DNA of 64,000 nucleotides from Novosphingobium sp. (GTDB lineage: Bacteria > Pseudomonadota > Alphaproteobacteria > Sphingomonadales > Sphingomonadaceae), in NCBI RefSeq assembly GCF_039595395.1, contig NZ_JBCNLP010000001.1:2046001-2110000 (forward strand). The letters run 5' to 3'. Below the pieces are notes generated by a model. The model had not been told where the DNA came from and made no database searches. It was given only the letters and a program-made list of their open reading frames with translations. This document shows positions 27,299-36,136 of the stretch, in pieces; the stretch's first letter is position 1; each line of letters begins with the position of its first letter. The position numbers were made by a program, and so were the translations under genes.

Positions 27299-27440
27299 GT
27301 TTGGAACATGCGCGAAAGCGCATGTTCAGCGCGGGATCAGCCCTCTCCCCCACCCGACCACTCATACAATACTGCCGTTGGGTGGTCGGGTGGGGGAGAG
27401 GGCTGGTGCCGCAAATCCGGCTTCCGCCGGATTTCCAAAC
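27299..27440. repeat. composite hairpin repeat with short terminal inverted repeats (MITE-like)
   Basis: A 142-base intergenic element is bounded by GTTTGGAA (27299-27306) and its inverse TTCCAAAC (27433-27440). It contains three perfect stems: GAACATGCGC/GCGCATGTTC with a GAAA loop (27304-27327), a 24-base stem (27338-27361 with 27382-27405, loop 20 bases) whose arms are pyrimidine- or purine-rich, and AAATCCGGC/GCCGGATTT with a 4-base loop (27413-27434). There is no coding content. Such a layout resembles non-autonomous mobile repeats; copy number cannot be judged from one window. Confidence 0.75.
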
Positions 27441-27455
27441 AGACTCTGAGCCCGG

Positions 27456-27797
27456 TCAGGGCTGCGCGTCGAGATAGATCCAGGCCTCCATCACGCCTTC
27501 CGGCGTGAGCACATCAATTCTGGCGCGGCGGTATTCGGCGCCCTCGAAGGCGTCGAGGCGGCTCCAGTGGTGGGGCAGGTCGGGCGAGAGGAAAAGGTGA
27601 ACCTCGACCTCTGTACCGTCCGGTGCCGGAATGAGGGCCGGATAGCCAAGGGTCGCGCCCCAGCCTCGCTGAACCAGATGGCCTGTCACGCTGCCAGGGA
27701 TCCAGCGCCCCTTTAGATCGGCCAGATGATGATGGTTCACCCGACCGGGCGCGAGCGTTCCATAGGTCGCGAGGCGTTCGTCGATGCTCATCGGCAT
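27456..27797 (-). CDS. gamma-glutamylcyclotransferase-like (AIG2/GGCT) family protein
   Basis: A 113-residue protein with the family signature LATYGTLAPGR (about 9-19), GHLVQRGWGATLGYPALIP, and the catalytic-type Glu in RLDAFEGAEYRR (about 80-91). Members cyclise gamma-glutamyl amines or act in glutathione turnover; the substrate here is unknown. The first ATG is used, though a second two codons later is equally possible. It lies alone between the repeat element and the acyltransferase genes. Confidence 0.82.
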   Translation of the reverse strand: MPMSIDERLATYGTLAPGRVNHHHLADLKGRWIPGSVTGHLVQRGWGATLGYPALIPAPDGTEVEVHLFLSPDLPHHWSRLDAFEGAEYRRARIDVLTPEGVMEAWIYLDAQP

Positions 27798-27827
27798 TCG
27801 ATATCAGCGGTGCCGCCGCAGGTCGCG

Positions 27828-29006
27828 TCAGATATCCAGCGGGTCGCGATAGCGGTTGAGACCCCATTTCTCCACCGGCAGATAGGTGAAGAGGCGATCG
27901 GCGATCACCTCGAAGCGATCGCGCAGCAGCGGCTCGAGATAGATGGCGATGCCAAGTGCCAGCGCGATGTTGGCGCCAAGGCCAAAGGCGAGCACGGCCC
28001 AGGGGTTGAAGCCCTGCTTGAGCAGAGCGCCCAGCACCGGCTCCGAAAAGGGCTGGTGGATGAGGTAGAGCGGATAGGTCGACAGGCCGATCCAGCGGAT
28101 GGCGATCTTCAGCCGGGGGCTCATCCTGTCGAACAGGTCGTTGCGATAGATCGAGAAGACGAAGAACAGCAGCGACACGGCCCAGATCGAGACCGCCACG
28201 CCAAAGCTCTGCTGATCGGCGAACCACTGGCTGGATTTCTGGGTCTCGCCCAGAATGGCGACCACATCGATGACGACCGCCACCGCGACCAGCGCGGCCC
28301 GGCGCGCCGTGAGGCCGAATTTGAAGTTCAGCCAGATCAGGATCCCCAGCGCGAAGAAGGCGGCATATTGCAGCAGCACAAGCTGGGTCAGCTTGTTCAT
28401 GCCGAACAGCGCCGAGAGCAGCATGTTGTGCTGGGGCACGGTGAAATGGCCGATCCAGAAAAAGCCGCTCCAGCCGATAAGGAGCGCGGCGAAATTTTCC
28501 AGATGCTTGAAATTGTTGGTGAGGATGATCGCGAAGATGGCCGTGTAGAAGCACATCTCGATCGGCAGCGTCCAATAGGAGTTTGCCACATGGGCGACAA
28601 AGGGCAGGATCAGCACCGAATTGACCATGCGGAAGGCGATCTCCTTCACCGGCATGCCCAGGGCGAGCAGGAAAGGCACCGACAGCAGCGAGCAGGCCCA
28701 GATGCCTGGCAGCAATCGCAGGAAACGGCGGCGGATGAAATACATCGGGCTGCGGCCATTGGCGGTATAGGCGATCACGAAGCCGCTGATGACGAAGAAG
28801 ATCTGCACACCGATCCAGCCGATGGCGAAATGTTCGCCCAGCGGAGCATAGACGTGGAAGGTCCGCTCCGACATCTCGCCCGATTGCCTGCCATCGGCCC
28901 AGAAACCGTAGGTCAGGTGAAACATCACCACGAAAAGTGCGGCCACGAAACGCAGCAGGTCCAACCCATAAATCTGGTTGGACGCGGTTTTCTTGCTTTC
29001 GGCCAT
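27828..29006 (-). CDS. acyltransferase 3 family membrane protein (first copy)
   Basis: A 392-residue integral membrane O-acyltransferase of the acyltransferase-3/OafA-like family, used to acetylate or succinylate surface polysaccharides. It begins YGLDLLRFVAALFVVMFHLTYGF with the catalytic-type His, and has WIGVQIFFVISGFVI, FIRRRFLRLLPGIW and ten or so hydrophobic segments. It ends with a short soluble tail. The ATG at 29006 places the first helix close to the N-terminus; ATGs at 29042 and 29060 are alternatives. The open frame continues far upstream but becomes an out-of-frame copy of the next gene. Confidence 0.85.
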   Translation of the reverse strand: MAESKKTASNQIYGLDLLRFVAALFVVMFHLTYGFWADGRQSGEMSERTFHVYAPLGEHFAIGWIGVQIFFVISGFVIAYTANGRSPMYFIRRRFLRLLPGIWACSLLSVPFLLALGMPVKEIAFRMVNSVLILPFVAHVANSYWTLPIEMCFYTAIFAIILTNNFKHLENFAALLIGWSGFFWIGHFTVPQHNMLLSALFGMNKLTQLVLLQYAAFFALGILIWLNFKFGLTARRAALVAVAVVIDVVAILGETQKSSQWFADQQSFGVAVSIWAVSLLFFVFSIYRNDLFDRMSPRLKIAIRWIGLSTYPLYLIHQPFSEPVLGALLKQGFNPWAVLAFGLGANIALALGIAIYLEPLLRDRFEVIADRLFTYLPVEKWGLNRYRDPLDI

Positions 29007-29191
29007 GGCGCTGTTCCGTCCGTGCGATGCTGGAATGGTCATGATGTCGTCCGTCGGCATGCGACGAGACCCCGATCCACAGGATTGTAAATCGATCTGT
29101 AGAAATACATGCCTGCGCTCGTGCTGCGATGCAACACAAATGGCGGTCCGGAATGCGTGTAACCTTGTCCGTCTGCCGCTCTGGCAGGGCG

Positions 29192-30265
29192 TTACGCCGG
29201 TTTGACGGCGGGTCTGCGACGGCCGAGGCGGCGGGCAAGCTGGTGAGCGGGCCATTCGACAGCGTGATAGAACACTGTGGTGACGATGCCGATGGCCGCG
29301 AGAACCGCCAGCCAATGCGCCAGCGGGCCCAGTGCCGTAAGGTTCTGCTTGACCGCATTGACCGCAAAAGGATGCGTCAGATAGATGCTGTAGCCCGCGA
29401 TGCCGAAACGCTCCATCCAGCCGATTGTCTGCTTGCCGGTGCCGCGCGCGATTTCCGCCGCCAGCCATACCATGCAGAACAGGCCGAAGATCCAGATCGT
29501 CCAGGTGTAGCCGATCGAGAAGCGGCCCATATGCGCCAGCATCACGGTCGAGATGTAGCAATAGGCGACAGCGCCCAGGCGCAGGCCCCAGATTGGCAGG
29601 CGCCGCGACATGGCGGTGATGCGCTGGCGGTTTTCCGCCAGATAGCATCCCATCAGCCACAGCGGCGCGCAGAACAGCCAGTTGAGCTGATGGCCGAATT
29701 CCCAGAGATAGAGCGCATCCGGTTTCAACAGCAGCAGCATCCCCAGCGAAATCGCCAGCGAGACCAGCAGCACCCGCCCCATGCCGAAGCGGAAGATGAT
29801 CGGCAGCACGAAGGGATAGAGCCCGTAATAGATCAGCTCGGCATAGACCGACCACAGCACATGGCTGAGCCTCTCGCCATAATCGCCGCCCAGCACTTGC
29901 GCCAGGATCAGCACCACGCCGAGCGGCAGCCCGATGCGCACGGCGCGGCGCGTCCAGAAGGAGAGCATGTCGACCCGGCTCTTGCCGACATTTCCGCCAT
30001 GGATCAGCAGGCCGGAGATGACGAAGAAAACGCTGACCGCCGCCGTGCCGTTGAAGGTGGTGTTGACCAGCGCATAGAGCATCTTGTTGATGACGCCGGT
30101 GGGCTGCAGCACCTGATCGATGGGAAAGCGGGCGCCATGCGAAAAGGCCACCCACATCGCCGTCACGAAGCGAAGCGTGTCGAGACCGCGCACGACCTCG
30201 CGGGGCGGCACGCCATGGTCTTCCGCACTCGCCTTGATCGAAGCTGTCGTCATCGGGAAACCCAT
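29192..30265 (-). CDS. acyltransferase 3 family membrane protein (second copy)
   Basis: A 357-residue relative of the neighbouring acyltransferase. It has VVRGLDTLRFVTAMWVAFSHGA, VSVFFVISGLLIHGG, SFWTRRAVRIGLPL and multiple membrane helices, ending in an Arg-rich tail. The ATG at 30265 is preceded by CCAGGAGC, a good ribosome site, and is preferred over upstream in-frame codons. The two copies differ clearly, so they probably modify different positions. The gene lies 19 bases downstream of the polymerase/ligase-like gene. Confidence 0.87.
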   Translation of the reverse strand: MGFPMTTASIKASAEDHGVPPREVVRGLDTLRFVTAMWVAFSHGARFPIDQVLQPTGVINKMLYALVNTTFNGTAAVSVFFVISGLLIHGGNVGKSRVDMLSFWTRRAVRIGLPLGVVLILAQVLGGDYGERLSHVLWSVYAELIYYGLYPFVLPIIFRFGMGRVLLVSLAISLGMLLLLKPDALYLWEFGHQLNWLFCAPLWLMGCYLAENRQRITAMSRRLPIWGLRLGAVAYCYISTVMLAHMGRFSIGYTWTIWIFGLFCMVWLAAEIARGTGKQTIGWMERFGIAGYSIYLTHPFAVNAVKQNLTALGPLAHWLAVLAAIGIVTTVFYHAVEWPAHQLARRLGRRRPAVKPA

Positions 30266-30284
30266 GCTCCTGGTGAAATTCAGT

Positions 30285-31607
30285 TTATGCCAGCATCTTG
30301 GCGGGGCGTCGGCCGAGGGGCAGGGGTTGAGGAAGATCCTCTCCTTCCTCTTCATCCTCCACCACCTCCTCGGGGGCGCGACCGGCCATGCCGACCAGGA
30401 AGCCCATCAGGCTGGCGCTCTTGATCGAGAGCAAGGCCCCTCCGAAAAGCAGGGTCAGCGTGGCCAGCAGGGAAAAGCAGATGAAGAGCGAGGGGTTCGA
30501 GCCCCTCTGGCGCGTGAAAAGCCCGCTGTAGTAAAACACCGCAAGGAAGACGCCCACCAACCCGAAATTATAGGTCAGATAGAGGAAGCCGCTGTCATTG
30601 GCATGCTCGGTGTTCACATCGCCAACCAGCATTTCCCAGACATTGGAACCGGCAAGACCATCGAAGGTCAACGAGATGCGATAATACAGCTCTCCGCCAT
30701 CGCCCGTGTGATGTGTGTAGTAAAACCAAGCGATAAAGAGCAGGATGGGGCTGGCGACCCACATAAGAATGGAGGGCAGCTTGAGCCGGGCGAACAGCAA
30801 GGGCGCGCACAGCAACAGCAGGCCCGAGGCAGCGCGCGAATCCGAGGCCATCGAAAGCACCAGACAGGCGATCACCGCGATGGCGCGGTAAAAAAAGCCA
30901 CCCTTGTGCATCCCGGAGAAATAGATCGTCATCAGCACGGAGAAATAGCCGAGCGACAGCGGTTCCAGAAAGGGCCCGCCCGCGCGGTGATCGATCATCG
31001 AGAAGGCCGAGGTGCCGCCGCCACGATAGGCGCCGGCGTAAAGCCCGTCTTGCGTGGCCTTGTTCGCCGCCGTGCTGGCCACCCAGGCGCGCGTGGCGCG
31101 GAAATAGTCACCGGCATTGACGATGGCGGTATAGATGGTGGGCAGCAGGGCCTCCATCGCGACGATGATGACCACGAACCAGAACAGCCAGCTCATCCAC
31201 CTGTCGCGCACCCCATAGGCCGAGGCGCCGACGCCGATGTAAAGCGGCACGATCAGGCAATCGTAAAAGGCCTTGGGGTTGGGCGTCTTGATCAGGTTCA
31301 TCACGATCAGCGTCACGATCAGCACGGCCAGCGTGATGATCGGCACCGCCCGCGCCTGAGCGACGCGGGTCAGCAGCAGGCAGCCGCTCAGCCCGGTCAC
31401 CGCGATCTGGATGATGGTGACCTTGCCCTCGTTCATCGCCACGCCATGCGTGTTGAGAAAGGCCAGAAAGAAATTGAGCAACATGGACAGCGCCACGGCT
31501 GCAAAGCACAGTCGGGCCCGCCTTGTCTGAGCCCGCGTCGGGACGTTCGACACCGCGCCCAGATTGAGCAGCATGGCTTCGCGATTGCGAGGTGCAGTTC
31601 TTAGCAT
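30285..31607 (-). CDS. O-antigen ligase/polymerase-like membrane protein
   Basis: A 440-residue membrane protein with about ten hydrophobic segments and a large periplasmic loop (roughly 150-200). This is the usual topology of Wzy polymerases and WaaL-type ligases. Supporting features are LEPLSLGYFSVLMTIYFSG, LSMASDSRAASGLLLL and the DSGFLYLTYNFGLVGVFLAV segment late in the protein. A soluble acidic tail (EEVVEDEEEGED) follows. The start at 31607 has AGGA five bases upstream; ATGs at 31613 and 31574 are possible. Polymerase and ligase cannot be told apart from sequence alone. Confidence 0.72.
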   Translation of the reverse strand: MLRTAPRNREAMLLNLGAVSNVPTRAQTRRARLCFAAVALSMLLNFFLAFLNTHGVAMNEGKVTIIQIAVTGLSGCLLLTRVAQARAVPIITLAVLIVTLIVMNLIKTPNPKAFYDCLIVPLYIGVGASAYGVRDRWMSWLFWFVVIIVAMEALLPTIYTAIVNAGDYFRATRAWVASTAANKATQDGLYAGAYRGGGTSAFSMIDHRAGGPFLEPLSLGYFSVLMTIYFSGMHKGGFFYRAIAVIACLVLSMASDSRAASGLLLLCAPLLFARLKLPSILMWVASPILLFIAWFYYTHHTGDGGELYYRISLTFDGLAGSNVWEMLVGDVNTEHANDSGFLYLTYNFGLVGVFLAVFYYSGLFTRQRGSNPSLFICFSLLATLTLLFGGALLSIKSASLMGFLVGMAGRAPEEVVEDEEEGEDLPQPLPLGRRPAKMLA

Positions 31608-31812
31608 CACCATCCTGTGTCTGTCCGTCCATCTGTTTCTGGCACCGCAGGCGGTGGTTAATGCAGTCTGTTCGCTGTTGCGGAAAAATTCAATCGGCTG
31701 CGTGGTTATACGGTCGTGGCGATGGCGTGAAGGGGCGATATGCCGTTCTGAAAAACGGATGAACGGTTTCAGGGTTTTGCCGGGAGGTTTTGTCCGCCAG
31801 GCTGATCTGCGT

Positions 31813-32847
31813 TCAGCGGTTGAAATACTGGCGCAGCAGCATCGTCTGAGGTTTGTCGACGCCGTCGATCGGATCCGCGGACTTGGGATTGCGGCCCCAG
31901 GTGCCGCCACCGGCAAACATGGTCCCGCCGATAAACACATCCTGATGGGCCGCCATGAAGTCGATCATCGCATGCAGCTCGGCCACAGAGGCCGGGCTGG
32001 GGCCGGTGCCGAATTCGCCAAGGAAGATTTTCTTCCCATTGGCGCTGGCCCATTGATAGACGGCGGTCAGGATATGCGCGCCGACACCGGGGATGGCGAT
32101 CTCGCTCGACCCACCGAAGCCCTTGTCGAGATATTGGTGCACGTCGAAAGCGTAATTGTTCGCTGGATCGCGCGCGCCCAGCATCACCTGGCCATTGCCG
32201 CTGGAAATCCACGAATGGCCACCCGTCCAGGCAATGCCTGAAAACAGCACCTTGGTTGTCGCTCCGGCGGCGCGGATCGCCCTGCAGGCCGCGTTCTGTG
32301 CCATGAGGTTGGTCTGCGGGTCCTGACTATGCGGCTCGTTCATCAGATTGTACCAGACGAGGCGCCGCGAGCGGTAGCGGGCACCCATCCGCCCCCAGAA
32401 ATCTGCAAAGGCGCCGATGTCCACCGGGGAGCCCGGATCACCGATGATCTGCCCCTGACGCCTGCCGTAATTATGGGCATCGAGCAGGGCGATGGCGCCG
32501 GCCTGTTCCAGCATGCCGAGGATCGTTTCGAGGCCCGACAGGGCGTCGTTATCAAGCTCGCCATGCAATTGGGGTTGCAGCCGCTCCCACAGGAAGGGGA
32601 TGCGGAAGATGCGGAAGCCTTTGCCCAGATAATATTGCAGATTGTCGAGCTTGGGCCAGTGCCATCGCCCGCCGATCGCGTTGAACTCCGCCCCGGCAAA
32701 ATTGACCCCGAGCAGAAGGCCTCGCCCGCTGCCTGTCTGGGCCATCGCGGAGGAGGCCCCCAGCAGAGGAATGTCCACCAGACCACCGGCCGTCAATCCT
32801 GACAGGGCCATGCCTGATACGAAGCTGCGGCGCGAGTGTTTTTGCAT
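31813..32847 (-). CDS. Tat-exported glycoside hydrolase family 5 (cellulase-like)
   Basis: A 344-residue secreted glycosidase. It starts with a twin-arginine leader SRRSFVSGMALSGLTAGG and a likely cleavage site near AMAQ. The GH5 acid/base Glu is in WYNLMNEPHS (about E171) and the nucleophile in KKIFLGEFGTG (about E278). The segment FRIPFLWERLQPQ and the LLDAHNYGR motif resemble GH5 subfamily 5 endoglucanases. Its place next to flippase, ligase and acyltransferase genes suggests trimming of the cell's own exopolysaccharide, though external beta-glucan remains possible. Confidence 0.87.
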   Translation of the reverse strand: MQKHSRRSFVSGMALSGLTAGGLVDIPLLGASSAMAQTGSGRGLLLGVNFAGAEFNAIGGRWHWPKLDNLQYYLGKGFRIFRIPFLWERLQPQLHGELDNDALSGLETILGMLEQAGAIALLDAHNYGRRQGQIIGDPGSPVDIGAFADFWGRMGARYRSRRLVWYNLMNEPHSQDPQTNLMAQNAACRAIRAAGATTKVLFSGIAWTGGHSWISSGNGQVMLGARDPANNYAFDVHQYLDKGFGGSSEIAIPGVGAHILTAVYQWASANGKKIFLGEFGTGPSPASVAELHAMIDFMAAHQDVFIGGTMFAGGGTWGRNPKSADPIDGVDKPQTMLLRQYFNR

Positions 32848-33084
32848 GGAATTTTTATACGGCGATCCATGCTGCGTTGCAACGTATTTGGCGGCAATCG
32901 AAGGCGCCCAGCCGCCCCGATATCGCGACCGGATGTGAATAGCGCGATCCAGCGTCAGGCGAGAAAGCCAAGCCGTTTCCGGCTTGCGCCAGACCGCTCA
33001 TCATCCGGCGGCCAGACGCTTCGGGCAGGAAGCAAAAGAGCAGGTTTGTCACATGGTTCAGTCCCGCTTCAGCTATCTTTCGCT

Positions 33085-35862
33085 TCAGGCGAACCTGTCG
33101 CGATGGCTGCTTCGCGCGGCCTCCATCCAGTCCGCTGTGCCGCACAGGGCACTGATCCGTGCCGGGTCCCATGTGCTGAGCGCCTCGACCACCTGCTTGG
33201 CCGCCATCGGCCTGCCCAGCAGGAAGCCCTGGCCGATGTCGCAGCCTTTCACCGCCAGATGAGAGAGCTGTTCGGGCGTCTCGATGCCCTCGGCCACGGT
33301 GCGGATGCCCAGATTATGCGCCAGATCGATCACCGCCCCGACGATGGCGGCATCCTCGGTCTCGACCATGCCCAGCATCGAGACGAAGGAGCGGTCGATC
33401 TTGAGCGAGTCCACCGGGAACTGCTTGAGATGGGTCAGCGAGGCATAGCCTGTGCCGAAATCGTCGAGTGAAATCGTCACCCCCTCGCGCGACAGCGTGT
33501 TGAGCGCCTTGCTGACATTCTCGACCAACTGGCCCAGAAAGACGCTCTCGGTCACCTCCAGTTCGATGGCGGAGGCCGGCAGATTGGCCTGATGCAGGCG
33601 GCTGAGGATGCGGTCGGCAAAATCGCCGCGCATGAAATCCCCCGCCGAACCATTGACCGCCACGCTGTGGAAGGCGATGCCGCGCTGGCGCCATGAAACC
33701 ATATCGGCGATCACGCGGTCGAGCATGCGGTCGGTGAGCTGAACCGACAGGCCCGGATCGTCGAATGCCGCCTGAATGCCGCCGGGCGAGCGCAGCCCCC
33801 GATCATGCCAGCGCAGCAAGGCCTCGAAACCGACGCAGATGCCCGAGCTGAGCAACACCTTGGGCTGGTAGAAAGGCACGATGCCATCGTCGCGCAAGGT
33901 CGCTCGGGCATCGGTGAGCATCTGGCTCTGGCGGGCGGCGGCCTCGCGCAGATCGCCGCTGAAGGCGCGGATATGGCCCGGCCCCTCATCCTTGGCGGCA
34001 TAGAGCGCCAGATCGGCGCTGCGGTGCAGATCCTCGGGCGTTTCGCCATCGTTGAAGGCGACGGCCGAACCGATGCTCAGGCTGACATCGATCTGCCGCC
34101 CTTCGTACAGCATGGGGCCGCCAACCTGAGAGAACAGCCTTTCCGCGATACGGTTGCGCGCCTCGGGGCTGGGCAGGTCGGGCAGGATGATGGCGAATTC
34201 GTCGCCGCCCAGCCGCGCCACCGTGGCAGAGAAGGGCGCGCAGCGGGTCAGGCGCACCGCAACCTCACGCAGCAGGCAATCGCCCGCATCATGGCCCAGA
34301 CTGTCATTCACCGATTTGAAGCGGTCGACATCGAGCAGGATCAAGCCGGCATGGCGGCGGTTCAGCCGGGCTTCGCGCAGGGCTTCCTCCAGCCTTTCAG
34401 CGAAAAGCACGCGGTTGGGCAATTGCGTCAGCGGATCGTGATGGGCGGCCCAGCGCAACTGGTCCTCATCGCGCTTGCGGGCGGTGACATCCTGAAGCGT
34501 GCCGATCAGGCGTTGCGGGGCGCCATGGGCATCGCGCACCACATGGCCGCGCGCGATCAGCGTGAGATAGGTGCGGTCGGCGGCCTGAAAGCGGAATTCC
34601 TGCCGCCAGAGGGAAATGCTGGCATCCGACAGATGCTTGAGCCGCGCCAGCACCATCGGCCGGTCCTCGGGATGGATGCGCTGGATCCACCAGCGGCGCG
34701 ATGTACCCCCGACAATGCCCTCATGGCCGAAGATGGTTGCCGTGGCGCCGCCCCAGTCGATGCGGTCATAGTCGAGGGCAATGTCGAGAATGATGTCGTT
34801 GGAGGCCAGCGAGGCAAGGCGATAACGCTCCTCGCTGTCCTGCAGGGCCCTTTCGGCCAGCACTTGCTCCTCGATATCCTCAAGGCTGCCGTACCATGAG
34901 AGGATCGCGCCCGCATTGTCGCGCCGGGGAAAGGCGCGGGCGCGATACCAGCGATAGGTCTCGTCCTTCTGCTTCAGGCGATAACGCACATCGGCATAGC
35001 GCGCGTCGCCCGTGGTCAGGGCACGTTCCCAGATCTTTTCCACGCCGGGCAGATCGTCGGGATGAACCGCCGTGGCCCAGCCCAGTCCCAGCGCCTCCTT
35101 CACCGTCATGCCTGTAAGGGCGCACCAGCGCGGGCTGATCTCGAGTAGATGGCCGTTGGCGTCGGCCAGCCAGGGAATCTGCGGGTTGAGATCCACCGAA
35201 TGCCGGTAATGCTCCTGACTGTGTTCCAGCGCCGCGATCAGCGCCCCCATGTCCGAGCGCGACTGCAGCAGCTCCTTGAAGGCGGAAAAGCTGTTCGACA
35301 GGGTCTTGAGCAGCACTGCCGCGGCCAGAATGAAGGTCCAGCCGATGCCGATGGAATACCAGTCATGCGAAAACAGCAGGCGGATGGTGACAGGCAGGGC
35401 GCCGCAGAGCAGCACCAGCCAGCCGGCTATGGGCAGTGCCTGAAGGCAATAGCAGGCACAGATCGCGCCGACGAAGACATAGAGCGAGATGGCCGTGCTG
35501 CGCATCGCCGGAGCTTCATGCAGCAGCAGCAGGCCCCAGCCGCCGAAAGCTGCGCTCAACCCCGCGCCCCCCAGTGTGGTGCCATAGAGATAGCGGCGGA
35601 TCTGGCCGGGGCGGATGTCCTCGCGGCGCCGGGTCAGCCAGACGATCATGCGCACCAGGATGACCAGACACAGCACGACAGGAATGCCAAGGCCGGTGAC
35701 AAAGGGCACCTCGCCATAGGTGGCGATACCCAGAAAGCAGGCATTGACCAGCATAAGTCCGTACATCAGCGGAATCTGCGCGCGCAGATTGCTGTACTGC
35801 TCCTTGAGCATGGCGTCAGGACTATGCGTAATCTGCTGAAACAGGCTGGAAAGCATCGGCAT
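33085..35862 (-). CDS. membrane PAS-PAS-GGDEF-EAL cyclic-di-GMP protein
   Basis: A 925-residue signalling protein. About six hydrophobic segments occupy residues 30-190, followed by two PAS/PAC units (about 215-335 and 345-465), a GGDEF domain with the intact active-site motif ARLGGDEFAIIL, and an EAL domain. The EAL domain has GFEALLRW, ELEVTES, LDDFGTGYASL, KIDRSFV and TVAEGIET. Both catalytic sites look intact, so it could make or degrade cyclic-di-GMP. It stands alone downstream of a receptor gene with its own terminator. Confidence 0.93.
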   Translation of the reverse strand: MPMLSSLFQQITHSPDAMLKEQYSNLRAQIPLMYGLMLVNACFLGIATYGEVPFVTGLGIPVVLCLVILVRMIVWLTRRREDIRPGQIRRYLYGTTLGGAGLSAAFGGWGLLLLHEAPAMRSTAISLYVFVGAICACYCLQALPIAGWLVLLCGALPVTIRLLFSHDWYSIGIGWTFILAAAVLLKTLSNSFSAFKELLQSRSDMGALIAALEHSQEHYRHSVDLNPQIPWLADANGHLLEISPRWCALTGMTVKEALGLGWATAVHPDDLPGVEKIWERALTTGDARYADVRYRLKQKDETYRWYRARAFPRRDNAGAILSWYGSLEDIEEQVLAERALQDSEERYRLASLASNDIILDIALDYDRIDWGGATATIFGHEGIVGGTSRRWWIQRIHPEDRPMVLARLKHLSDASISLWRQEFRFQAADRTYLTLIARGHVVRDAHGAPQRLIGTLQDVTARKRDEDQLRWAAHHDPLTQLPNRVLFAERLEEALREARLNRRHAGLILLDVDRFKSVNDSLGHDAGDCLLREVAVRLTRCAPFSATVARLGGDEFAIILPDLPSPEARNRIAERLFSQVGGPMLYEGRQIDVSLSIGSAVAFNDGETPEDLHRSADLALYAAKDEGPGHIRAFSGDLREAAARQSQMLTDARATLRDDGIVPFYQPKVLLSSGICVGFEALLRWHDRGLRSPGGIQAAFDDPGLSVQLTDRMLDRVIADMVSWRQRGIAFHSVAVNGSAGDFMRGDFADRILSRLHQANLPASAIELEVTESVFLGQLVENVSKALNTLSREGVTISLDDFGTGYASLTHLKQFPVDSLKIDRSFVSMLGMVETEDAAIVGAVIDLAHNLGIRTVAEGIETPEQLSHLAVKGCDIGQGFLLGRPMAAKQVVEALSTWDPARISALCGTADWMEAARSSHRDRFA

Positions 35863-36066
35863 ACATCGCGGCTTTGTCTGGCCGCCACGATGGCGATCCG
35901 CCGTTAAGATTGCCTTGAGCGGCTCTAGGCGGTTTCAGGATAAGTTCAGTCCGGTATCGGCAGATGTTGTTAAGGATTGGAATGTCGTCACTGAAAAATC
36001 ATGGTTTTTAAAAATAAACCATATCTGGCGGGCCTGGATTATTTTGGGCGGACCAGCAATGGGCAC

Positions 36067-36095
36067 GAAAAAGGGGGCTTCCGAAGAAGCCCCCT
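36067..36095 (-). terminator. rho-independent terminator of the TonB-dependent receptor gene
   Basis: On the minus strand a ten-base perfect stem AGGGGGCTTC/GAAGCCCCCT with a TTCG tetraloop is followed by a run of T. It lies about 40 bases downstream of the receptor stop. This is the clearest intrinsic terminator in the window. Confidence 0.9.
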
Positions 36096-36136
36096 CGATC
36101 TCAGCACCGCATAAGGCGGCCTGTCTGGTTTGATAC

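Noticed and set aside
27828..30155. A single 775-codon frame joining the two acyltransferase genes
   Set aside because: Only its last 392 codons are acyltransferase-like. The upstream part is an out-of-frame reading of the second acyltransferase, so this is not a fusion protein.
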